Below are positions 17,719 to 26,292 of a stretch of 58,579 nucleotides of DNA, one piece after another; positions within the stretch are counted from its first letter, which is position 1; each line of letters opens with the position of its first letter. This DNA is from an uncultured Coriobacteriaceae bacterium (GTDB lineage: Bacteria > Actinomycetota > Coriobacteriia > Coriobacteriales > Atopobiaceae): NCBI GenBank assembly GCA_902803315.1, contig CADCPM010000002.1:1-58579 (forward strand). Reading direction: 5' to 3'. Both the position numbers and the translations under genes were made by a program. The notes beneath the pieces were generated by a model. The model saw only the letters and a list, made by a program, of their open reading frames with translations, was not told the origin of the DNA and did not search any database.

Positions 17719-18228
17719 GTGTTGACGCTCGCGCTTGCCCTAACGATCGCACTCACGACGGCGCTTGCAGGATGCAGCCTGCAAGCGCCGTTTCCCAGTT
17801 GGCCCACATGCAGTGAGCAAGAGCTAGCGTGCGATGAGTGCAAGATCTTGCTCAGGGACTGGCGCGCTGAGGTGCAACCGCATGAGGGGACACCGTATTC
17901 AAGCCCTGAGGAGTGGCGCATACAGGATGCTGCTGCCACCGACGTGGACAGCGACGGCAGGTGCGAACTCGTGCTCATCGCCTGGAGACAGGGCAACTTT
18001 GGCAGCTCCACCCCCTTTTGGGAGCAGAACGACACAACCACCTGGACGCAACACCTCTTCATCCTGCGACCCGGACCCACTGAGCTCGAACCCGTGTGGA
18101 TGACATCTCAGTTGGGCATAGAGGTGCAAGATCTGCGCATCAAAGACAATTGCATAGAGCTCGTTGACCGCAGCGGCAACCACACGCTATGGCAATGGCT
18201 GTCATGGGGACTAACGCTGATTGAGTGA
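17719..18228 (+). CDS. Putative lipoprotein
   Basis: A 169-residue protein with a hydrophobic leader and lipobox LAGC (Cys19), so it is probably anchored on the outside of the membrane. A short TDVDSDGRCELVLIAW segment resembles an FG-GAP/VCBS calcium-loop repeat. Beyond this I do not recognise it. It starts with GTG directly after the DUF3160 stop, without its own clear ribosome site, which suggests coupled translation. Confidence 0.7.
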   Translation: MLTLALALTIALTTALAGCSLQAPFPSWPTCSEQELACDECKILLRDWRAEVQPHEGTPYSSPEEWRIQDAAATDVDSDGRCELVLIAWRQGNFGSSTPFWEQNDTTTWTQHLFILRPGPTELEPVWMTSQLGIEVQDLRIKDNCIELVDRSGNHTLWQWLSWGLTLIE

Positions 18229-18233
18229 CGGCA

Positions 18234-18268
18234 GGACCCCAAGTAGGGGACTGTCCCTTATTTGGGGT
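18234..18268. repeat. GGGGACAG-type palindromic element 4
   Basis: An imperfect inverted repeat (about 18236-18250 with 18254-18268) including GGGGACTGTCCC, between the convergent lipoprotein and HPS-like genes. Confidence 0.7.
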
Positions 18269-18274
18269 TATCCG

Positions 18275-18961
18275 TTAACCCTCAAAGGGAAGGTAGCGAT
18301 GAAGGCGCGCGGCGGCTGCGGCGCGTGCATCGTTGTCCGCCGCGTCCAAGATGGCGCGCCCCACCACGACGAGCTCTGGACCCGCTTCAATGACCTGCCT
18401 GATGTTGCTCTCGTCTATGCCTGTGCTCAGCGCAAGCTTGGCGTGGTGCGCGTTTCTCTTAACGACGCCGGCCAAATCCAGCGGCCTCACCTTGGGACGG
18501 AACAGCCAACGACGTGGCTCGTCTATGTCGTAGTCGTAGTCTGGCTTGAAGCCTGTGGGCACCATAATGTAGTCCACGCCAATCTGATCCACCTCGGCCG
18601 TGCGCTGCCCAACCATGCGGGCAGGAGCGCTCATGTCACACAGAATCTCACCGTCGTAAGTCTTTGCCTTTTTTACCAGCTTCTCGATTACGGGATTCGG
18701 AGCAGCGCTGAGCACCGACACGATGTTTGCCCCCGCATCAAAGCAGCGCGATGCGACACCCGTGCCGCCATGGAAAATCTTTACGTCCACGCAAAGAGGC
18801 TTTGCGGGAGCAAGTTCACGAATCTTCTGCACGAGTCCCAAGCCATACGTCACGACCATGGGAAAGCCGATTTCAATGATGTCTACCTCGGGCGCGACCT
18901 TCTCTACAACCGCAAGGATCTCATGCTCTTTTCCGTGGTCGATGGCAAGTTGTAACTTCAT
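18275..18961 (-). CDS. OMP-decarboxylase superfamily enzyme (HPS/KGPDC-like) with altered catalytic motif
   Basis: A 228-residue TIM-barrel protein resembling 3-hexulose-6-phosphate synthase and 3-keto-gulonate-6-phosphate decarboxylase. It starts MKLQLAIDHG, has the strand DIIEIGFP, and ends with STGI and VVVGRAI phosphate-binding segments. The family's Asp-x-Lys-x-x-Asp motif reads D59-V-K61-I-F-H64, so the last Asp is His. There is also an unusual RRWLFRPKVRPLDL insertion after the TGFKPDYDYDI loop. Substrate and activity are therefore uncertain. It sits 12 bp behind an AEC-type permease gene on the same strand, which suggests uptake or efflux of a related carboxylate or sugar acid. Confidence 0.8.
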   Translation of the reverse strand: MKLQLAIDHGKEHEILAVVEKVAPEVDIIEIGFPMVVTYGLGLVQKIRELAPAKPLCVDVKIFHGGTGVASRCFDAGANIVSVLSAAPNPVIEKLVKKAKTYDGEILCDMSAPARMVGQRTAEVDQIGVDYIMVPTGFKPDYDYDIDEPRRWLFRPKVRPLDLAGVVKRNAHHAKLALSTGIDESNIRQVIEAGPELVVVGRAILDAADNDARAAAAARLHRYLPFEG

Positions 18962-18973
18962 GGCACATCCTTC

Positions 18974-19885
18974 CTACAAAATCTGCAACGCGAGGGTAAG
19001 CAGCAGTGGCATGGTAATCATAGATATGAGCGTAGTCATAATTACGAGACCCGTTCCGTACTGGTAGTCGGCGCCAAACATCTGGGCGAGCATGGAGGTC
19101 GCCGCGCCACAAGGAGTCGCCTCGGCAATAAGCATGACCATCTTGACCTCAAACGAGACGGGCATAAAGAAGAGCGTGATCAATACGAGCAATGGCACCG
19201 CCACCAGTCGCAGCGCGCTCGCTTTGTAGAGGCGCACGTCTGTGATCATGAGCCCGATATTGGACATCCCCAAGTTGGCACCCAGCACCAGCATCGCAAG
19301 GCCGGTGTTGAGGTTTCCCATACCCGTAAGAACCTGATTAACCATGGCAGGCAGATGTATGGGTGCAAAGAACAGGACAAGACCGATGGCGAGCGCGATG
19401 ACCGCGGGATTGGTAAGGATCTTACGCGCTGATATCTGCGACATGTCTCCGCTCATGAGGTAGATGCCGTAGGTCCACATGACGAAGGTTCCCACTGCCA
19501 TGGTCATTGTTACGTAGAACACGTACTCTGGACCCAACAGGCTCTGGATTATGGGAATGCCCACAAAGCCTGTATTAGAGAAGATCACGGCGTACTGGCC
19601 GACCTTGTCCGCACGACCACATACCACATAGGCAAGAACCGCCGATATTAGGAGGGCCAAGGCGAAGAACGCCGCCACCCAGAGGCCGTTGACCAGCTGT
19701 TCGCGGTCGTAGTCAATGGCGAACGCCTGGATAATAACGGCGGGTGTCGCCACGTACATGGCAATGTTGGAAAGCTGGCCCACACCATTTCTGTCCAGCA
19801 TCTTTGTCTTGATCAGCGCAATGCCAATGGCCATCATGGCGAGCATGACGAGGATTTGCCGGACGAGTATGAGCACCATTTCCAT
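18974..19885 (-). CDS. AEC-family (auxin efflux carrier-like) transporter
   Basis: A 303-residue membrane protein with about ten hydrophobic segments and the AEC pattern: a two-fold repeat with GFVGIPIIQS in the first half and MSNIGLMITD and EATPCGAATSMLAQ in the second. Family members move malate, malonate or other organic anions. The start has GGAGG upstream. It heads a two-gene operon with the HPS-like enzyme. Confidence 0.88.
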   Translation of the reverse strand: MEMVLILVRQILVMLAMMAIGIALIKTKMLDRNGVGQLSNIAMYVATPAVIIQAFAIDYDREQLVNGLWVAAFFALALLISAVLAYVVCGRADKVGQYAVIFSNTGFVGIPIIQSLLGPEYVFYVTMTMAVGTFVMWTYGIYLMSGDMSQISARKILTNPAVIALAIGLVLFFAPIHLPAMVNQVLTGMGNLNTGLAMLVLGANLGMSNIGLMITDVRLYKASALRLVAVPLLVLITLFFMPVSFEVKMVMLIAEATPCGAATSMLAQMFGADYQYGTGLVIMTTLISMITMPLLLTLALQIL

Positions 19886-19987
19886 ACGTGACCCTCCTTA
19901 CCACAGCAACATCGTAACATGAATCATTTACTGTTTTGGCATGCGGCCGTAAGGCGGTGACTACAAATCGGTCCGCAAGCTTCCGCC

Positions 19988-20755
19988 CTAAAGGCTCATA
20001 AAGTGATCGAGCGCCTCGGCAAGGTCGGTTACCACGTACGTGGCGGCGTCTTGCACCTCCTGCGGCGACGCATGGAACGTGTACGACACGTCAGCCGCAC
20101 GCAACAGCGACAAGTCGTTGTACGAGTCGCCGATGCCCACCACGCAGCTCAGACCTAGCGCTTTGCGCACCACGTCTACGCCCGTGCCCTTTGAGCATCC
20201 CTTGGCCACCACGTCAACGCTTCCCAGGTTTTGGAAGCCCTCGATGTCGCTGGCAAAATGGCGATTCATATCGTCACGCGCGGCACGGGCAGCCCCTTGG
20301 TCTCCGTGGTATTCCAGCGAGACGCCCAACAGCGTACCTTCGGCCTCATCCAACGAGCCGATCGCCCGCATGCGCTGAGAGTATTCCTTTCCTACGCTAA
20401 AGAAGTCGCAATCCGTCACAGCCAAGAAGACCATATCGTCCGATGTGTATCGCTCGTAAAGCCGCTGCGCCACATCGCAATCGATGGCCTTCTCAAATAG
20501 CACATTGTGATTTCGATCGAGCACCTGTGCACCGGTGGTCACAATGAAGAAGTCCAGGTCCACGATGTCCTGCACGCGCTCGCTCATGGGATGCATGGGG
20601 CGTCCCGTGCTTACCCCAAAGAGACCGCCTGCTCGTTGATAGCGCGCTACGGCCTCCAACACGGCGGGGTCAAAGTACTCCTCGCCCGTTTCCCAATTGC
20701 TGGTACACAACGTGCCGTCAAAGTCGCTTGCAAACGCCGTACCTCGTACATCCAT
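19988..20755 (-). CDS. HAD-superfamily (Cof-type) phosphatase
   Basis: A 255-residue cytoplasmic phosphatase. Motif I is SDFDGTL, motif II is VSTGRP, motif III Lys lies in AKGCSKG, and motif IV is GIGDSYNDLSLL. The cap between motifs II and III fits the Cof/IIB type that hydrolyses sugar phosphates or flavin and pyridoxal phosphates. The start chosen (20755) has AGAGGAG upstream; an in-frame start 10 codons earlier has none. The upstream gap is filled by a giant hairpin. Confidence 0.88.
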   Translation of the reverse strand: MDVRGTAFASDFDGTLCTSNWETGEEYFDPAVLEAVARYQRAGGLFGVSTGRPMHPMSERVQDIVDLDFFIVTTGAQVLDRNHNVLFEKAIDCDVAQRLYERYTSDDMVFLAVTDCDFFSVGKEYSQRMRAIGSLDEAEGTLLGVSLEYHGDQGAARAARDDMNRHFASDIEGFQNLGSVDVVAKGCSKGTGVDVVRKALGLSCVVGIGDSYNDLSLLRAADVSYTFHASPQEVQDAATYVVTDLAEALDHFMSL

Positions 20756-20803
20756 CTTGAACCACTCCTCTTTACGCACGAACACAACAATGGAGGGCCC
20801 TTC

Positions 20804-21142
20804 GCTACCCCGTTGCGTCGAGGTGCGGGACCCGCGAGGGGCGTGGAAAGCAAGCCATGCGAGTTTGCGAAGCGCCTCAGGCGGACGGGGCGGGGCGGGA
20901 GAGGCTCCGCGTGCTCAAACAGCGCTGCGCTTGTCGCGGGAGGGTCGGCAGTCACCGTGCTCGAACAGCGCTTCGCGAACTGCGCGCGGTGACAGCCGAC
21001 CCTCCCTCGTCCGGCGCTTCGCGAACTGCGCCGCGGAGCTCGTCCCGCCCCGCCCCGTCCGCCTGAGGCAGCGTAACGCTGTTCGAGCATGGTGCTTTCC
21101 ACGTCCCCGGAAGGACCTGGCACCTCGCCGCAACGGGGTAGC
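20804..21142. repeat. Giant nested hairpin element, about 340 bp (family B)
   Basis: Successive arms pair in order from outside in: GCTACCCCGTTGCG at 20804-20817 with 21129-21142; GAGGTG at 20820-20825 with CACCTC at 21121-21126; the GTGGAAAGCA region near 20843 with TGCTTTCCAC near 21093; a GC-rich run near 20875-20900 with 21044-21069; and GGGAGGGTCGGC near 20938 with GCCGACCCTCCC near 20995. Inside are several copies of a (G/A)TGCTCGAACAGCGCTTCGCGAACTG-like unit. It fills the whole gap between nadE and the HAD gene. No protein-coding reading is plausible here. Confidence 0.88.
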
Positions 21143-21166
21143 ACCCCTCTGCAACGAGGTCCCGAA

Positions 21167-23080
21167 CTAGCCGATCTTCTCGAGCTCCGCAAGCCAGAGC
21201 GTGCTCGCCGCATCGCTGGGCATAGCCAAGCCTCCACGGGGAGAGATCCCCACGCTGCCCACGGCGGGGCCGTCGGGACAGCACGAGCGCTTGAACTGCT
21301 GGCTGAAGAAGCGTCTGCAGAACACCTTGAGCCACTTAAGAATGGTCTCGTCGCTATACTCTCCCGCAAAGGCCACGCACGCCAAGCGGTAGATCTTGCG
21401 CGGTGAGAAGCTATAGCGAAGCAGCTGATACAGGAAGAAGTCATGCAGCTCGTAGGGGCCAACCAAGTCTTCGGTCTGCTGGGCGATGGTTCCGTCCTCG
21501 TTGGCCGGCAGAAGCTCAGGCGATACGGGCGTGTCCAACACGTCCAGCAATACCTCTGCCTCTCGCTCGTTTTCACAGGTAGCGGCCACATGCCTCACGA
21601 TGTAGCGAATGAGCGTCTTGGGGATGGCCCCGTTTACGGCATACATCGACATGTGATCGCCGTTATACGTTGCCCAACCCAGCGCAAGCTCCGAAAGGTC
21701 GCCAGTGCCCACCACAATGCCGCCATTGTCGTTTGCCACGTCCATGAGAATCTGCGTGCGCTCGCGGGCCTGTGCGTTTTCGTATGCCGCGTTGTGAACG
21801 CTTTCGTCGTGGCCAATGTCTTGGAAGTGCTGCCGCACCGCTTTGCCAATCGGTATCTCGCGCGGTGTGGCGCCGAGTGCCTCCGTAAGCTGCCACGCGT
21901 TGTTGTGCGTGCGGTCGGTCGTGCCGAAGCCTGGCATGGTAATAGCCACGATTCCCGAACGATCCAAGCCGAGCACGTCAAATGCACGCGCGGTCACCAG
22001 CAAGGCAAGCGTCGAGTCCAAGCCGCCCGAAATGCCCACGACAGCTTGCTTGCAGCCAATGGAGCGCATGCGCTCCGCAAGGGCATGCGCCTGGATGTTT
22101 AGTATCTCCTCGCAGCGTCCCGCGCGCTCGGAATCGTCGTCGGGAATAAAGGGGAAGGCGTCAATCGCACGCGTGAGCGTCGTATCCTGCACGTCGAGCA
22201 CAAACTCCTCAACGGCATAGTCTTCATCCGAGGGAGTTGCCGCCGTCCGGAACGCTGACGAGCCACGGCGCTCTGCGGCAAGGCGCAGCACGTCGATCTC
22301 GCTTATGGCTAACCCCGTGCCAAACGGCTTTGCCTCACTCAGAATGGCGCCCTTCTCGGCAACCAGGCATTGCCCACCGTATACCGCATCGGTTGTGGAC
22401 TCTCCTGCTCCCGCATTGGCAAAGACGTAGGCGCAGGCAAAGCGTTCGCTCTGCACACGAATAAGGTCGCGTGTGGATTGGGCGGCTTGCACAAGAGACG
22501 GGCTCGCCGCGAGGCTCACCACCAACGTGGCGCCCGCGCAAACATGCTCTGCCGCTGGAGACACAAGCGCGCTTGCATCCTCCCCCACCTCGGCAGCAAC
22601 CACCAAATCGGGCAGAGTGGCGCAGCTCAGCAAAACGTGAGAGCCAAAGGGCACCGTCTCGTCATCCATATACACGTACGAGACCTCTTGGGGTCCAGCG
22701 CTGAACTGGCGCGCCTGCGCTGCGGTTATGGACCGCTTGGGGACGATTGCCAGAATCTCACCTTCGCCAAGCGCCACCGCACAGTCGTAGAGCTTGCCAT
22801 CAACGCATATGGGCGCGCCTACAAAGGCAACCACGTCCAAGTCGATCGTCGCTTGCGCAATGGCAAAGACGCCCTCTAGCGCCGCATCGATAAGCACGTC
22901 CGAATAGAAGAGGTCGCCGCAGGTGGCGCCTGTAAGACACAGCTCTGGCAGTACGACCACCTTAGCACCCGCTTGGGCCGCGTCAAAAATGGCATCAACG
23001 CAAGTCCCCACGTTGTGGGCAACATCGGCCACGCGTATGCGCGGCGAACATGCCGCGACCTTCACAAACCCATCCTGCAT
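21167..23080 (-). CDS. nadE: NAD+ synthetase with nitrilase-like domain lacking the catalytic cysteine
   Basis: The last step of NAD+ synthesis: amidation of deamido-NAD+ using ATP. Residues 1-270 form the nitrilase-fold glutaminase domain, and the rest the synthetase with its SGGLDST P-loop near 350. Length (637) fits the two-domain type. In the glutaminase triad Glu46 (PELCLTG) and Lys115 (VPKRS) are present. The usual E-I-C-E-D motif reads E164-V-G166-E-D, so the nucleophile Cys is Gly (codon GGG). The downstream AGAGESTTDAVYGG region is normal. If the sequence is correct the enzyme should not use glutamine itself and would need free ammonia or another amidase. The start has AAGGAGG upstream. 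It follows the ABC transporter genes by 87 bp. Confidence 0.93.
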   Translation of the reverse strand: MQDGFVKVAACSPRIRVADVAHNVGTCVDAIFDAAQAGAKVVVLPELCLTGATCGDLFYSDVLIDAALEGVFAIAQATIDLDVVAFVGAPICVDGKLYDCAVALGEGEILAIVPKRSITAAQARQFSAGPQEVSYVYMDDETVPFGSHVLLSCATLPDLVVAAEVGEDASALVSPAAEHVCAGATLVVSLAASPSLVQAAQSTRDLIRVQSERFACAYVFANAGAGESTTDAVYGGQCLVAEKGAILSEAKPFGTGLAISEIDVLRLAAERRGSSAFRTAATPSDEDYAVEEFVLDVQDTTLTRAIDAFPFIPDDDSERAGRCEEILNIQAHALAERMRSIGCKQAVVGISGGLDSTLALLVTARAFDVLGLDRSGIVAITMPGFGTTDRTHNNAWQLTEALGATPREIPIGKAVRQHFQDIGHDESVHNAAYENAQARERTQILMDVANDNGGIVVGTGDLSELALGWATYNGDHMSMYAVNGAIPKTLIRYIVRHVAATCENEREAEVLLDVLDTPVSPELLPANEDGTIAQQTEDLVGPYELHDFFLYQLLRYSFSPRKIYRLACVAFAGEYSDETILKWLKVFCRRFFSQQFKRSCCPDGPAVGSVGISPRGGLAMPSDAASTLWLAELEKIG

Positions 23081-23167
23081 TCCGTCCTCCTTTTCCGAAT
23101 GGGCCAGTCGAGGCTCTGGGCTTTATGGCACGCCAAAGCCCATTTCCACGACGAGGACCCAAAAGGG

Positions 23168-23947
23168 CTAATCGTCCAGATAGCGAGCGAGGAACTCACG
23201 CGTGCGAGGCTTCTGCGGATTGCCAAAGATCTGCTTTGGCGTTCCCTCTTCCGCTATTACGCCCTCGTCCATAAACACGACGCGATCGCTCACGCTCTTG
23301 GCAAACTCCATCTCGTGCGTAACGACCACCATGGTCATTCCTTGCTCGGCAAGGTCGTGCATAACGCCGAGCACCTCGCCCACAATCTCAGGGTCCAAGG
23401 CGCTGGTCGGCTCGTCGAAGAGCATGAGCTCGGGATTCATGCACAGGGCACGAGCGATGGCGACGCGCTGCTTTTGTCCGCCCGAGAGCGTGTTCACATC
23501 TGCGCGCGCGAAGTCGGCGAGTCCCACTTCCTCAAGGCGCTTCATTGCCGTTGCCTCTGCCTCAGCTTTGCTTGCCTTTTTGAGGGTAACGGGTGCCAAC
23601 GTGCAGTTACCCAGCACGTTCATGTTGTTGAACAGATTGAAGCCCTGAAAGACCATGCCGATCTTCTCGCGCAGACGGTTCACGTTCACGTGTTCGGCAG
23701 CCAGGTCGGAGCCATGGAACCACACGTGTCCCGCATCGGGCGTCTCCAACAGGTTTATGCAGCGCAGTAGCGTAGACTTGCCCGATCCCGACGCGCCAAT
23801 AATGGTGACGACCTCCGTAGGCATGATGTCCAGGTTGATGTTCTTGAGTACCTCAAGCGAGCCAAAGGATTTGCGCAGCGCCTCAACGCGCACAAGCGGC
23901 CCTTCGACTTGCTCTTTGCCCTTTTGTGTTTTGTCTGCCAAAGCCAT
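23168..23947 (-). CDS. Polar amino acid ABC transporter, ATPase
   Basis: A 259-residue ATPase of the GlnQ/HisP group that powers uptake by the permease encoded upstream. Walker A is GASGSGKST, the Q-loop is MVFQGFNLF, the signature is LSGGQKQR, Walker B is [14 protein letters not shown], and the H-loop is VVTHEM. The start at 23947 has AAGGAGG five bases upstream. An open frame further upstream overlaps the permease gene and is not real. It is the third gene of a binding protein - permease - ATPase operon. Confidence 0.95.
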   Translation of the reverse strand: MALADKTQKGKEQVEGPLVRVEALRKSFGSLEVLKNINLDIMPTEVVTIIGASGSGKSTLLRCINLLETPDAGHVWFHGSDLAAEHVNVNRLREKIGMVFQGFNLFNNMNVLGNCTLAPVTLKKASKAEAEATAMKRLEEVGLADFARADVNTLSGGQKQRVAIARALCMNPELMLFDEPTSALDPEIVGEVLGVMHDLAEQGMTMVVVTHEMEFAKSVSDRVVFMDEGVIAEEGTPKQIFGNPQKPRTREFLARYLDD

Positions 23948-23957
23948 GGTCGCCTCC

Positions 23958-25199
23958 TTACTCGCTTGCGGCGCCTGCGGCGCTCGTAGATTCGGACGCG
24001 TTGGAAAAACGTGGCGCATCGAGCCTGCGAGACAGGCGATTGAGCAGCCACGTTGCCACCATGGTAAGGATGAGGTAGCAAAATGCGGCAACCAGGTATA
24101 CCTCGAGGTTGCGATAGTAAATGCCTGCGACCGAGCGCGCCTCAAACATGAGCTCGACCACACCGATGATCGAGAGCACCGACGAGTCCTTGATGTTTAT
24201 AACGAGCTCATTGGAGAGGCCCGGCACCGCAAACTTAATTCCCTGAGGAAAGACGACGCGCACCATAGCCTGCCACTGAGAGAGGCCTAGCGAACGGGCG
24301 GCCTCCATTTGCCCCGGATCCACCGATTCCAAACCCCCGCGCAGCACTTCCATCATGTAGGCGGTGGAGTTTATAGACACGGTTACCAAGCCAGCGATGA
24401 ACGTAGACCAAAAGACGTTGATCTCGGTTACCGAAAGACCCATCCCACGCAGGAAGGCAAAGCCCGCATTGTAGATGATCAACGCCTGCACCATCATGGG
24501 CGTACCGCGTATTACGGTGGAATAGAACTTGGCAAAGTTAGCGCCGACCACCTTAAAGAATCGCACGAGGTCATTGTCGGGCTTATCAACGGTAAGAATG
24601 CGCAGTGTGGCCAAAAGGAGCGCGAGGAAAAACGCGATTATGGTGCCAAACACTGCCAACTCCACGGTGGTGAGGATGCCCGTCGCAAACATATCGCGAC
24701 ATTTGTAGACCATGTAGATCGCCGCCGCGAGGCCATCCTGCGGTATGGAGTCTGCCTCTATGGCATGCGATGTCACGCTTACGAACCCCATAACAGCGCG
24801 GTCCACAAACAACACGCAGGTAATGATCACCACAAGGTAGGAGCCAAAGCGCTCAATCGTGCGGAAGGGATTCCGCGCGAAGGGACTGCGCTCGGCGTAG
24901 TCGCGCCAATGCACTAGCTTCGTAACAAGAGCTGCGGCCGAAAGTATGAGCCAAGCCACGAGCAAGTAGTACATTGCAACCTCAACGAGGTAGACAGGTG
25001 CCAAAAAGCTCATATCCGTGCGCTCTTGCATGGAGAGCCATATGCCAATGAGCGCAATGACACTCGTGCCTAGCAGCACATAGCGATGGTCGCCGCCTAT
25101 GAACTGTCCTAGCCGTCTCAGGCGCCCCCCTCGCACGGGCGCCTGCTTTGCGGTGGCTACCGCATCTGCGGCAGCCACCTCTTCATTCTCGTTGCTCAT
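23958..25199 (-). CDS. Polar amino acid ABC transporter, permease with extended N-terminal membrane region
   Basis: A 413-residue HisM/GlnP-type permease. The C-terminal 230 residues have the usual five-helix core with the EAA loop [22 protein letters not shown] (the ATPase contact) and [10 protein letters not shown]. The first ~170 residues add about four extra membrane segments, making it longer than the typical 220-residue permease. It lies 10 bp before the ATPase gene and 21 bp after the binding-protein gene. The acidic Ser/Ala-rich C-terminal tail is unremarkable. Confidence 0.92.
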   Translation of the reverse strand: MSNENEEVAAADAVATAKQAPVRGGRLRRLGQFIGGDHRYVLLGTSVIALIGIWLSMQERTDMSFLAPVYLVEVAMYYLLVAWLILSAAALVTKLVHWRDYAERSPFARNPFRTIERFGSYLVVIITCVLFVDRAVMGFVSVTSHAIEADSIPQDGLAAAIYMVYKCRDMFATGILTTVELAVFGTIIAFFLALLLATLRILTVDKPDNDLVRFFKVVGANFAKFYSTVIRGTPMMVQALIIYNAGFAFLRGMGLSVTEINVFWSTFIAGLVTVSINSTAYMMEVLRGGLESVDPGQMEAARSLGLSQWQAMVRVVFPQGIKFAVPGLSNELVINIKDSSVLSIIGVVELMFEARSVAGIYYRNLEVYLVAAFCYLILTMVATWLLNRLSRRLDAPRFSNASESTSAAGAASE

Positions 25200-25220
25200 A
25201 TAGATATCGCCTCTACGCCC

Positions 25221-26126
25221 TTACGCCGGCATGCGCTCGTTGCACGCGGTCCACATCTCCACTCGCTCGGCATCCGAGACGGCGGCAATGGCATCGTTGA
25301 TCTTCTTCATAGTCTCGTCGTTGCCCTTTGCGATGCCCGCGTTGTCATCGTTGGTGGCATAGTCGCCCGTGAACCCGCTCGTGAGGTCGCACATCACAAA
25401 ATCGGGATACGTATCGAGCAGCTTCTTGGCGCTCATCTCGGAATAGGTAATGGCCTCCACCTGGTCGTTCTTCAGCGCGGCAACCACGTCGGGCACGAAC
25501 TCGAGCGCCTCCTTGTGCACGGCCTCGGGAATCTGCTCGATGGCCTCGTCGTAGAACGTGGACTTTTGGCCCATAATCGTCACGCCCTTAAGGTCGTCGA
25601 GCGTCTTTGCCGAAGCGAACTTGGAGTCCTTCTTGGTAATGACGGCAACCCTGTCCGCAAGGTAGGGGTTGGAGAAGTCAATGGACTTCGCGCGCTCCTC
25701 GGTAGCCGTCATGCCGGCGCAAATGATATCGATCTGACCGCTCTTGCAGGCGTCGACAAGACCGTCGAAGCTCATCTTCACCGCAACGGGCTTAAGGCCG
25801 AGAGCCTTGGCGATGATCTTTGCAAACTGCACGTCATAGCCATCGGCATAGGCGCCCGAGACGTTCTCGATAGGAATCGTGTTCTCGGTCTCTTGCGACA
25901 CCTGCCAGTTAAACGGCGCGTATGCCGCCTCCATGCCAACTCGCAGGATTCCCTCGGCGGCAAAACTCGTTGAACCCCCTTGGGCAGAGGAGCTCGCGCT
26001 CGAAGAGCTGGCTGCCGTCGTGCCCTCCTTGGCGGGGCCACACGCGGCAAGACCAAGCGCGGCAACCGTCGCAGCCGAAAGCTTTACGAAAGAGCGACGA
26101 GAGTAGCTGTTGTTGAGTTTTGACAT
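25221..26126 (-). CDS. Polar amino acid ABC transporter, substrate-binding lipoprotein
   Basis: A 301-residue SBP_bac_3 protein that captures an amino acid outside the membrane. The leader contains SRRSFVKLSAATVAALGLAACG: a twin-arginine-like motif followed by a lipobox with Cys33, so a Tat-exported lipoprotein is possible. A Ser-rich linker follows. The domain carries RVGMEAAYAPFNW, the family hallmark AGMTATEERAKSIDFSNPY, and ends near WTACNERMPA. The start has GGAGGG four bases upstream. It is the first gene of the operon. The substrate (glutamine, cystine or another) cannot be told. Confidence 0.93.
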   Translation of the reverse strand: MSKLNNSYSRRSFVKLSAATVAALGLAACGPAKEGTTAASSSSASSSAQGGSTSFAAEGILRVGMEAAYAPFNWQVSQETENTIPIENVSGAYADGYDVQFAKIIAKALGLKPVAVKMSFDGLVDACKSGQIDIICAGMTATEERAKSIDFSNPYLADRVAVITKKDSKFASAKTLDDLKGVTIMGQKSTFYDEAIEQIPEAVHKEALEFVPDVVAALKNDQVEAITYSEMSAKKLLDTYPDFVMCDLTSGFTGDYATNDDNAGIAKGNDETMKKINDAIAAVSDAERVEMWTACNERMPA

Positions 26127-26240
26127 AGTTCCCTCCATCCTGATGAGTAGTGAGGAAACGATAGCCCAACAGACGCCACGTCGAGCGAGCTCAGGCACAC
26201 CCGAAACGCTTCTTTTACACGAGCGGATTGCGAAAAAGCT

Positions 26241-26292
26241 GACAAGTGACCTGTCCCCTTGTCACATCTGACAAGGGGACAGGTTACTTGTC
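26241..26292. repeat. GGGGACAG-type palindromic element 5
   Basis: 23-bp arms with one mismatch (26241-26263 and 26270-26292) around ACATCT. The last two bases of the right arm belong to the stop codon of the TsaB-RimI-TsaD gene, so it directly follows that gene on the minus strand. Confidence 0.9.

Noticed and set aside
23168..24163. Longer ABC ATPase with 72 extra residues
   Set aside because: The extension overlaps the permease gene; the ATG at 23947 has AAGGAGG.
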